Assembly: GCF_003971065.1 (NCBI RefSeq)
Contig: NZ_RYDV01000002.1
Location: 310,001-374,000 of the forward strand
Reading direction: 5' to 3'
DNA from: Candidimonas sp. SYP-B2681
GTDB taxonomy: Bacteria; Pseudomonadota; Gammaproteobacteria; Burkholderiales; Burkholderiaceae_B
DNA length: 64,000 nucleotides
Positions 39,699 to 46,817 of the stretch are shown here, one piece after another. The position numbers and the translations under genes were made by a program. Under the pieces are notes generated by a model. It was not told the DNA's origin, did no database searches, and saw only the letters and a program-made list of their open reading frames with translations. How positions within the stretch are numbered: position 1 is the first letter of the stretch; each line of letters begins with the position of its first letter.

Positions 39699-41195
39699 TT
39701 ATGGATGCACGGGCCTGCGCCGCAGTTCAGCCGGCGGGCATTTGATTTGAGCGCGGTATTTCGACACGGTACGGCGGGCCACTACCACGCCTTCCTTGGC
39801 AAGCTTGCGAGCAAGGACTACATCGGACAGAGGTTCCATTGGATCTTCGTCGTCGATCATTTCCTGGATCAGTGCTCGAACGGCCACAGCGGAACATGTC
39901 CCCCCCGACTGGGTCGCCAGCTCGCGCGAGAAAAAGCGTTTGAACTCAAAGATTCCCCGTGGAGAGGCCAAGTATTTGTTGCTGGTGGCGCGTGAAATCG
40001 TGGATTCGTGCATGCCCAGTTCATCGGCGATTTCGCTGAGCATTAAAGGACGTAACGCAATTTCCCCATAATCGAAAAACGTTTGCTGGCGAGCCACAAT
40101 CGCCTGCGCTACACGGTGGATGGTGCTGCTACGCTGTTCAAGGCTACGCATAAGCCACCGCGCCTCTTGCAGCGCCTGTGCCATGAGCGACCGCTCACTG
40201 TAGCGAGCTTGTCGAAAAAGTTGAGTGTAGGCACTGTTAAGGCGTGCTTTCGGTGTCGCATCGTCATTGGAAGTCGCCACCCACAGACGTCCTATCTTGC
40301 GCACGACGACATCGGGTATGACGTAGCAAGCCGGATCTACCGACTTGAAGCGCCCACCAGGGCGGGGTGCAAGGGTTCGGATTAGCATGCAGGCCTGCTG
40401 TATGTCTTCTTCGGGGCAGCTGAGTGTCTTTGCCAGACCCGAATAATCGCAGCGCCCCAAGCGGTCGAGCGCTTCCGCAACAATACGGGTAGCGATTCCT
40501 TTTCCCGGCGTACCGTCGGGCAAGGCATTCAGCTGAAGCGTCAGGCATTCAGCCAAATCGCGAGCGGCAAGTCCGGGAGTGCTCAATTGCTGGACCAGGC
40601 GCAGCGCAATCTCCCATTCCCCCGCCGCAATTGGTGGCGACAACTCGCTTTCATCGGCCAAATCCGCAAATGGAACGCGCAAGTAACCGTCGTCGTCCAA
40701 AGCTTCAATGATGTATTCGGTAAGAAAACGTTCCCGTTCGCTGAGCTGATAGCTGCACAGATCGGCCAACAAGGAATCGCGAAGACTGCTTGCACTGCGC
40801 GCCCATTGGCCAATATCACTGTCGGGTTGATCCGAATTTCTGGCAGTTGGATAGTCGCCTGAATAGGCCGGGGCATCGGCGGCGCTGTACGCGATATATT
40901 CGGTCTCCGGCAAGGCGCTGTCGCCAGGTGCGTCGGAGTCAACGTAGTCTTTCTCAAGGCTAACGTCATTCGGAATCGCGGGTCCGCTGTCCACGGTGCT
41001 TCCTTCATGGTCGCCTGTGACGTTTGAATTCGTGGTTTCTTCAGGTTCTTCCAGAAAGGGATTATTGGCGATCGCTTCCGCTACTTCTCGGGTGAAGTCC
41101 AAAGTAGACATCTGCAGCAGTTTTACCGACTGCTGCAGACGAGGCGTCAGGCTGGTTTGCTGACGGGTATGCATTTCATAAGCAATATGGCCCAC
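39699..41195 (-). CDS. rpoN: RNA polymerase sigma-54 factor RpoN
   Basis: A 498-residue sigma-54. Region I at the N-terminus is recognisable (SLTPRLQQSVKLLQMSTLDF, then NNPFLEE), region II is acidic and variable (about 50-135), the core-binding part covers about 140-350, the helix-turn-helix that reads the -12 element is near 385-405 (LSEIADELGMHESTISRATS), and the RpoN box ARRTVSKYR (about 473-481) that reads -24 is intact. It should be fully active. GTG 41195 has GGAG seven bases upstream. It is not in the usual lptB-rpoN-hpf cluster, so it may be a second copy. Its neighbours are two sigma-54 activators and an operon with sigma-54-type promoters. Confidence 0.95.
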   Translation of the reverse strand: MGHIAYEMHTRQQTSLTPRLQQSVKLLQMSTLDFTREVAEAIANNPFLEEPEETTNSNVTGDHEGSTVDSGPAIPNDVSLEKDYVDSDAPGDSALPETEYIAYSAADAPAYSGDYPTARNSDQPDSDIGQWARSASSLRDSLLADLCSYQLSERERFLTEYIIEALDDDGYLRVPFADLADESELSPPIAAGEWEIALRLVQQLSTPGLAARDLAECLTLQLNALPDGTPGKGIATRIVAEALDRLGRCDYSGLAKTLSCPEEDIQQACMLIRTLAPRPGGRFKSVDPACYVIPDVVVRKIGRLWVATSNDDATPKARLNSAYTQLFRQARYSERSLMAQALQEARWLMRSLEQRSSTIHRVAQAIVARQQTFFDYGEIALRPLMLSEIADELGMHESTISRATSNKYLASPRGIFEFKRFFSRELATQSGGTCSAVAVRALIQEMIDDEDPMEPLSDVVLARKLAKEGVVVARRTVSKYRAQIKCPPAELRRRPVHP

Positions 41196-41489
41196 TTCAT
41201 GTCTCCTGGCGTGTATTCGTATAGGTGATAAGCGGTACGATCAAGCAGACGCAAAATCTATGCCAGGTCAGCAGCTCGGGCTAAACCTTTTGTATCGAAT
41301 CGTTTGAAGTGGCGTAGTGCCTTGTCTGACAGCTTCCAAGCCAGTTTGGAACATCCGCGCAGTCCATTGTCACTGTTTAATTGCCGTAGGACAGCGCCGT
41401 CTTTTTCCCCGCCAAAGCAGGACAAATTACCGACGCGATGTAAGAAGTGCCTTCACTTCCGCTATCGATAGCGTGCGCGGCAAAGCAGG
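41196..41489. other. 294-base spacer between rpoN and the sigma-54 activator
   Basis: No gene is recognised. The rpoN ribosome site lies at its left end. GCTATCGATAGC at 41461-41472 is a perfect 12-base palindrome just after the activator's stop codon. No -24/-12 element with correct spacing was found facing rpoN. Confidence 0.4.
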
Positions 41490-42425
41490 CTATTCGAGCC
41501 GTTCGAGCCTGTTGTAGAGCGTCTTCGCGCTAATACCCAATGCCAGTGCGGTACGACGCTTGTCGCCTGAATAATGATCAAGCGTCGCTTGGATAATAGC
41601 TCGCTGGGCATTGAGCAAAGACGTTCCCAACGGTATCTTCAGGTAGCCTTGCTTCAGCATAGGAGCAGCTGCTCGAAAAGAAGATGTCGCAGGCGTTATA
41701 TCTATAGTTTGTTCGGCAAGAATGAAGGCGCGAGTAATATTATTTTTCAGCTCGCGGATATTGCCCGGCCAGTTGTAATCTTCCAGCCTCTGCAAGGTTT
41801 CAGCTGAAAAGACTTTAGAGGTCTTTTCCTGCTGGTTCAGTTCATCCAGGAACCGTTGTGATAAATAAGCAATGTCCGATTTACGCTCGCGTAAAGGCGG
41901 GACGCGTATAGGAAACACCGCTAACCGGTATAGAAGGTCTGACCGGAAAGTACCTGCCAAGACAGATTCTTTAGGGTCCCGGTTGGTCGCTGCAATGATG
42001 CGTACATTAACGCTGCGCAATTCGGAACCACCCACACGATGATACTGCCCCGATTCCAGCACACGCAGCAATTGCACCTGCATGGTCAGCGGCATTTCAG
42101 TGATTTCATCAAGAAAGAGGGTGCCAGTATGGGCGCGCTCAAAACATCCTATGGTCGTCGCTGAGGCGCCCGTAAAACTGCCTTTTTCGTGACCGAACAA
42201 TTCGCTTTCAGCAAGCGATGGTGAAATGGCGCCGCAATTGACGGCCACGAAGGGTAAATCGCGGCGGGTGCTGCGATCATGCACGGCGCGTGCGACTACC
42301 TCTTTTCCAGTGCCGCTTTCACCTACAATCAAGACGCCGGCTTCGGTGGGCGCCGCCTTCACAATGGATCGCGCCAGCTCGAATGCGGCAGGCGACCGGC
42401 CTAGAAATTTGGACGATGAAATCAT
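41490..42425 (-). CDS. Sigma-54 activator without a sensory domain (AAA+ and Fis-type HTH only)
   Basis: A 311-residue bacterial enhancer-binding protein. The AAA+ domain starts almost at residue 1: Walker A GESGTGKE (35-42), the sigma-54-contacting loop GSFTGA (about 80-85), Walker B GTLFLDEI, the sensor region [11 protein letters not shown] and the arginine-finger segment [14 protein letters not shown]. The Fis-like helix-turn-helix ends the protein ([21 protein letters not shown]). There is no receiver, PAS or GAF domain, so its activity must be set by another protein or by expression, as for PspF or HrpR/S. The C-terminal HTH closely resembles that of the divergent response regulator, suggesting similar or shared DNA sites. 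Confidence 0.93.
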   Translation of the reverse strand: MISSSKFLGRSPAAFELARSIVKAAPTEAGVLIVGESGTGKEVVARAVHDRSTRRDLPFVAVNCGAISPSLAESELFGHEKGSFTGASATTIGCFERAHTGTLFLDEITEMPLTMQVQLLRVLESGQYHRVGGSELRSVNVRIIAATNRDPKESVLAGTFRSDLLYRLAVFPIRVPPLRERKSDIAYLSQRFLDELNQQEKTSKVFSAETLQRLEDYNWPGNIRELKNNITRAFILAEQTIDITPATSSFRAAAPMLKQGYLKIPLGTSLLNAQRAIIQATLDHYSGDKRRTALALGISAKTLYNRLERLE

Positions 42426-42497
42426 GTAAAAAGTCTAAACCGAAATAATGGAACGCGGTAGCTAATCGTAGCTTGTTTCAATTGAGATGCAAATACA

Positions 42498-42540
42498 CAC
42501 TTTGTTTCGTCGAAACCGCGTACGATGATTCAACAAAGTG
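42498..42540. promoter_or_regulatory. Nested inverted repeats between the two divergent sigma-54 activator genes
   Basis: CACTTTGT (42498-42505) and ACAAAGTG (42533-42540) are perfect eight-base arms. Inside them GTTTCGTCGAAAC (42504-42516) is a perfect 13-base palindrome. They lie midway in the 202-base divergent spacer and are good candidates for activator binding sites with autoregulation. Confidence 0.5.
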
Positions 42541-42627
42541 GTGGTAATTGAAGCCAGCCGCAGTATCGAAAGCACGTTGAAATCCGGCTGAACGCCCGAA
42601 GGAATTAATTTCACTTAAGATACTTCT

Positions 42628-43977
42628 ATGCCGCATTTATTGATTACCGACGACGAAAGCGCTATTCGCGAGCTGATCGCAGAAATAGCCATAGAGGAAG
42701 GGTACACCGTAGCCCAGGCAGGCGATATCCGGCAGGCGCGGATTCAAATTGAAAGGCAAAAGCCCGACGTGGTGCTTTTGGACATGCAACTGCCCGATGG
42801 TAACGGCATAGATTTCTGGCACGATCTTGCCCTTCCCGGTACGCACGTCGTTTTCGTAACAGGTTACTCCACTGTCGATAGCGCGATTCAGGCCTTGCGC
42901 TGTGGTGCGGTCGACTATTTGCTGAAACCGGTAAGTCTGCGTCGACTGCGCGGGATACTGTCCGAGCTTAAGGCCATGTTGCAAAAGCACCCTTTACCGG
43001 GCGCAACAAACTGCTTTAAGAAAATGATAGGCCAGTCGCGAGCAGTCCAGCTATTATGTGCGCATATCGAAAAGGTTGCTCCGACACAGGCTACCGTGTT
43101 GTTAGTCGGCGAGAGCGGCACAGGCAAAGAACTGGCAGCCGAGGCCATTCATTTGGCCAGCCCGCGTCACGAAAAGCCGTTCATGCCCGTTAACTGTGGT
43201 GCGATCTCGCCGAATCTTATCGAAAGTGAATTATTCGGGCACGAAAAGGGTAGCTTTACCGGCGCCGATCGTCAGCATAAGGGCTATTTCGAACGCGCAA
43301 GTGGCGGCACCTTATTTCTTGACGAAATCACCGAGATGTCCATGGAGCTGCAAGTTCGCTTGCTACGGGTTCTGGAGACTGGGCGTTTCATGCGGGTCGG
43401 AACCAATCAGGAAATTGACGCCGACGTTCGCGTTATTGCCGCGACCAACCGCAATCCCGAGCAGGCCGTAGCTAACGGTACGTTGCGCGAAGACCTTTAT
43501 CACCGTTTAAGTGTATTTCCGCTCGAATTACCGCCGTTGCGCGACCGTGACGAAGATGTCTTGTTGCTGGCCGATCACTTTTTGCGACAGCTAAACGAAG
43601 AAAGTGGAACAAATAAGGCCTTTGCTCCAGAGGCCCTTAAAGCCATGAGCGAATATTCCTGGCCGGGAAATATTCGAGAGCTTCGTAACTATGTATATCG
43701 GAGCTATATTCTTGCCGACACGGTAATCAAAGGCGACTTTAACTCCTTTGAGCTTGAATCCCGATCCGGCGGCTGGGGTTCAGAAATTCTGGTACCAGTA
43801 GGTGTCCCCCTTGCCGACGCCAACAAGCAGCTGATACTGGCTACGCTCAAACAATGCGGAGGCGTCAAAAAGGCCGCTGCGGAGATGTTGGGCATCAGCC
43901 TCAAGACGCTGTACAACCGTCTCGAGGAATACGGAGCCGCCAGCGACATCGATGAGTCTTCATCGTCCTATCGTTAG
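42628..43977 (+). CDS. NtrC-type sigma-54-dependent response regulator
   Basis: A 449-residue three-domain regulator: receiver (1-120) with phospho-acceptor Asp52 in VVLLDMQLPDG, acidic pair Asp8/Asp9 and Lys in YLLKPVS; AAA+ (about 130-370) with [22 protein letters not shown] and LREDLYHRLSVFPLELPPL; and a Fis-type HTH (about 400-440: [23 protein letters not shown] shown in part as [20 protein letters not shown]). No histidine kinase is encoded in the window, so it is an orphan here. It is divergent from the receptor-less activator and lies directly before the sigma-54-type promoter of the glycosyltransferase gene; control of the alpha-glucan block is inferred from this layout. Confidence 0.93.
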   Translation: MPHLLITDDESAIRELIAEIAIEEGYTVAQAGDIRQARIQIERQKPDVVLLDMQLPDGNGIDFWHDLALPGTHVVFVTGYSTVDSAIQALRCGAVDYLLKPVSLRRLRGILSELKAMLQKHPLPGATNCFKKMIGQSRAVQLLCAHIEKVAPTQATVLLVGESGTGKELAAEAIHLASPRHEKPFMPVNCGAISPNLIESELFGHEKGSFTGADRQHKGYFERASGGTLFLDEITEMSMELQVRLLRVLETGRFMRVGTNQEIDADVRVIAATNRNPEQAVANGTLREDLYHRLSVFPLELPPLRDRDEDVLLLADHFLRQLNEESGTNKAFAPEALKAMSEYSWPGNIRELRNYVYRSYILADTVIKGDFNSFELESRSGGWGSEILVPVGVPLADANKQLILATLKQCGGVKKAAAEMLGISLKTLYNRLEEYGAASDIDESSSSYR

Positions 43978-43993
43978 CCTATATCGCGTTCGC

Positions 43994-44014
43994 CGCCGCT
44001 AAGCTTTAGCGGCG
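43994..44014 (+). promoter_or_regulatory. Perfect 9-base inverted repeat after the response regulator gene
   Basis: CGCCGCTAA / TTAGCGGCG with loop GCT, 16 bases after the stop and about 40 bases before the -24/-12 element at 44053. No adjacent T-run follows. It could be the end hairpin of the regulator message or an upstream site for an activator. Confidence 0.5.
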
Positions 44015-44052
44015 AATTGGCTTATTTAGCCGGCATTTTTCCTCCATTCACT

Positions 44053-44069
44053 GGGCACGCTAAATGCTT
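44053..44069 (+). promoter_or_regulatory. Predicted sigma-54 promoter of the glycosyltransferase gene
   Basis: GGGCACGCTAAATGCTT: GG at 44054-44055 and GC at 44066-44067 with exactly ten bases between; GGCACG is perfect and ATGCT differs from TTGCT at one position. The start of transcription would be near 44079, giving a leader of about 25 bases before the glycosyltransferase ATG. Confidence 0.62.
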
Positions 44070-44104
44070 TCTCTCCGATTGTTTATTCGGGGAGTGCGAT
44101 CGAC

Positions 44105-45019
44105 ATGGAATTACCATTACAACCGCGTGCATCGATTGTCGTGTTAACGCATAACAGACGAGTGCAGGTGCTTGGGACATTGGAATGTCTGCATCGTCTG
44201 CCAGGGTACTGGCCGATCATCGTTGTCGATAATGGATCGGAAGACGGTACCGCCGCGGCAATATCAGCGCGCTTCCCATCTACGATGTTGATACGAAGCA
44301 AGCGAAATATCGGAGCGGCCGCTCGTAATATCGGCGTCGGCTATGCGCATACCCCCTATGTGGCATTTTGCGACGACGACACGGTATGGGAAGCCGGAGC
44401 GTTGGAACGAGCCGTAAAGATGTTGGACGAGACGCCTACAGTTGCCGTTGTCAACGCATGCGTGCAAATTGGCGCCATGCGCCGTCCCGATCCCACTTGC
44501 CTTTCGATGGAGCAAAGTCCGCTCGAACGCGATCAGTTGCCGGGACCTCAGTTGCTGGGCTTCATGGCTGGCGCATGCGTGATACGGACGCAGGCGTTTT
44601 GCGACGTGGGAGGGTATTGGCCACCTTTCTTCATAGGGGGGGAGGAGGCGCTGATGGCCTTCGATCTGGTCGAAAAAGGATGGCACATTGTGTACGCTAA
44701 AGATGTCATTACGCGGCATTTTCCTTCCTTATTGCGCGACTCCCGAGGCCGCGAGCGACTACTGATCCGAAACGCTATTTGGGTGGCTTGGATGCGCAGG
44801 CCATTCTGGTCAGCGATACATCAAACTAAGGTGCAGTGGCGTGAAGCCCGGCTACGGGGCATTGTTTGGCCCACCATGCTCCAGATGCTGATGGGCCTGC
44901 CGCGCGCGCTGCGGTATCGCAAAGTGCTGTCTCCTGCGGTGGAGAAAATGCAGGCTCTTCTCGACTTGGCGGATGCTGCCGCGCAGCGCTCCGAACGCCA
45001 CGCCACTGAAAATGCATGA
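44105..45019 (+). CDS. Family 2 glycosyltransferase
   Basis: A 304-residue GT-A glycosyltransferase using a nucleotide sugar. The N-terminal fold is clear: ASIVVLTHNRRVQVLGTLECL, then IIVVDNGSEDGT, RNIGAAARNIGVGYA and the metal-binding FCDDDTVWEAG (about 89-99). GGEEALMAFDLVEKGW (about 178-193) is the acceptor-site/catalytic-base region and HFPSLLRDSRGRERLLIRNA follows. Similar proteins are annotated as rhamnosyl- or other surface-sugar transferases; the donor and acceptor are unknown. It is the first gene after the predicted sigma-54 promoter, and is separated from glgA by 166 bases holding a second such promoter. Confidence 0.85.
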   Translation: MELPLQPRASIVVLTHNRRVQVLGTLECLHRLPGYWPIIVVDNGSEDGTAAAISARFPSTMLIRSKRNIGAAARNIGVGYAHTPYVAFCDDDTVWEAGALERAVKMLDETPTVAVVNACVQIGAMRRPDPTCLSMEQSPLERDQLPGPQLLGFMAGACVIRTQAFCDVGGYWPPFFIGGEEALMAFDLVEKGWHIVYAKDVITRHFPSLLRDSRGRERLLIRNAIWVAWMRRPFWSAIHQTKVQWREARLRGIVWPTMLQMLMGLPRALRYRKVLSPAVEKMQALLDLADAAAQRSERHATENA

Positions 45020-45040
45020 TGCGTGCGATTGGGCGGGCAT

Positions 45041-45056
45041 AGGCACGTGGCTTGCT
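45041..45056 (+). promoter_or_regulatory. Predicted sigma-54 promoter of the glgA operon
   Basis: AGGCACGTGGCTTGCT contains a perfect GGCACG-N4-TTGCT core: GG at 45042-45043, GC at 45054-45055, ten bases apart. Transcription would start near 45067, giving a leader of about 120 bases before glgA. The leader can fold through GTGACG (45085-45090) and CGTCAC (45133-45138). Confidence 0.7.
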
Positions 45057-45185
45057 GTACCCGTGGACTAGAACTTTTGACTGGGTGACGTGGATCGATA
45101 GCGCCGGTACGTTTAGCACCTGGCGCATGAAGCGTCACGGTGTCGGTTCGGACGCAGGCCCGACTGGCCGTTATTGGAGAATACT

Positions 45186-46817
45186 GTGGCGCTGAGAATT
45201 TTGGCTGTGACCTCTGAAGCTTTCCCCCTGGCAAAAACCGGTGGATTGGGCGATGCGGTAAGCGGACTGGCCCTGTCCGTAAAAGAAAGTGGGGTCCAAA
45301 TGACGCTGTTGCTGCCAGCCTATCCTTCGGTTGAAGCTCATCTGGTTCGTATCGAAAAAGTGGCTACGCTGACTGATCTTCCAGGTGGGAAGGCCGATCT
45401 GCTCGAGGCTTTTTGTCCCGAACTGGGCGTCCAGGTACTTTTATTGCGTAACGCCGCGCTCTATGACCGGACGGGCTATTACGTCGACTCAGACGGCGCC
45501 GAATATTCCGATAACGCTATTCGTTTTGCAGCGCTCGCGCACGTAGCGGCAAGGTTGGCGCAGGGAATCGGGGGTATGCCCCGGCCGCATATCGTGCATG
45601 CCCATGACTGGCATGCTGCACTTACGCCCTTATTAATGCGTCAGATGCAGATCAAAGACGTCAAGACTGTGCTTACCCTGCATAACATTGCTTTTCAAGG
45701 GGTATTCCCAATGTCGCTTGCCGATACCCTAGGCATAGCGCCTGAATATCGAACTGGCGAAGGAATGGAATTCTGGGGGCAGCTCAATTTTCTGAAAGCT
45801 GGAATCCGGTATGCAGATCTTATTACGGTGGTCAGCAGTAATTATGCACGCGAGATACTGACGCCCAAATTTGGCTGCGGATTGGAGGGGGTGCTCGCTC
45901 AACGTGGCAGCGATCTGATATCGATACCTAACGGTATCGACACCAAGCTGTGGAATCCGCAGGCCGATGGCTATTTGCGCGGATGCAATTTCAGCGCGGC
46001 GCACCTAGCCAACAAGGCTGTTTGCAAAAGCCAGCTGCAGCGAACTTTCGGCTTACATGAGAACCCGCACACCGCCGTAATGGCAATGGGAAGCCGCCTT
46101 ACCCTGCAAAAAATGGCCGATCTGGCCGCTAGTGCGATTCCTTCGTCACTTGATGCTCATCAGGAACTACAGGTATGCATAATCGGCCAGGGCGATCACC
46201 GTCTGGAAGCGGCTTTGCAAGAGGTGGCTGCGCGATATCCTGGCCGTTGCGGGGTTCATATTGGGTTTGATGAGGGCCAGGCACATTTGCTGCATGCTGG
46301 GGCCGATATGCTGTTGCATGGCAGCCGTTTCGAGCCCTTTGGCCTGACACCGCTGTATTCCATGCGCTACGGGACTGTCCCGATTGCTTCCAGGGTCGGT
46401 GGGATGGCGGATACCATCATTGATCCCGGCAAGAATCAAACTCCTGGTGTCATGCGCGCCGGGACGGGCATATTGTTTGAAGGCGAGCGGCCCGAAGATA
46501 TGACAAGAGCCATAGACCGGGCCCTGACGTTGCGTTCCCACCCCGAAATCTGGCGTGCGATGCAGCAAAATGCAATGAGGGCTGATTTTAGTTGGGCCAA
46601 GTCGGCCCCGGCATATCTGAGTGCTTATCAATCCTTGTGTCCGAGCATCGCACTCGACCGCATTCCGGAGCGCCTGCGGAGCGTGTCGACCGGCCGTGCT
46701 GGCAAAGTCCATGCACCCTCGGCACTACCAGGGGTCACCAAGCACGTTCATTCACAGTCAACCCGCGAGGGGGCGAATCTTGAGCCCGTCGCGGCTCGTA
46801 GGGCGTCGGCCGCATGA
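45186..46817 (+). CDS. glgA: Glycogen synthase GlgA (GT5 family)
   Basis: A 543-residue starch/glycogen synthase that extends alpha-1,4-glucan from ADP-glucose; some family members also make maltose-1-phosphate. The N-terminal glucan/ADP-glucose loop is KTGGLGDAVSGL (about 17-28), HAHDWHAALTPLLM is near 141-154, and the C-terminal Rossmann half has GSRFEPFGLTPLYSMRYGTVP (shown in part as SRFEPFGLTPLYSMRYG) with the catalytic Glu. GTG 45186 has GGAGAA five bases upstream. An unusual tail of about 50 residues, rich in Ser, Arg and Ala, follows the last family helix. The stop overlaps the glgE start (ATGA). No glgC for ADP-glucose supply is present nearby. Confidence 0.93.
   Translation: MALRILAVTSEAFPLAKTGGLGDAVSGLALSVKESGVQMTLLLPAYPSVEAHLVRIEKVATLTDLPGGKADLLEAFCPELGVQVLLLRNAALYDRTGYYVDSDGAEYSDNAIRFAALAHVAARLAQGIGGMPRPHIVHAHDWHAALTPLLMRQMQIKDVKTVLTLHNIAFQGVFPMSLADTLGIAPEYRTGEGMEFWGQLNFLKAGIRYADLITVVSSNYAREILTPKFGCGLEGVLAQRGSDLISIPNGIDTKLWNPQADGYLRGCNFSAAHLANKAVCKSQLQRTFGLHENPHTAVMAMGSRLTLQKMADLAASAIPSSLDAHQELQVCIIGQGDHRLEAALQEVAARYPGRCGVHIGFDEGQAHLLHAGADMLLHGSRFEPFGLTPLYSMRYGTVPIASRVGGMADTIIDPGKNQTPGVMRAGTGILFEGERPEDMTRAIDRALTLRSHPEIWRAMQQNAMRADFSWAKSAPAYLSAYQSLCPSIALDRIPERLRSVSTGRAGKVHAPSALPGVTKHVHSQSTREGANLEPVAARRASAA

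Noticed and set aside
41317-41517. 66-codon plus-strand frame between rpoN and the activator
   Set aside because: There is no ribosome site, the composition is unlike the neighbours and it runs into the activator gene on the other strand.
44105-45019. Idea that the family 2 glycosyltransferase is part of glycogen synthesis
   Set aside because: Its fold and motifs are those of surface-polysaccharide transferases; only position and a shared promoter type link it to the glucan genes.
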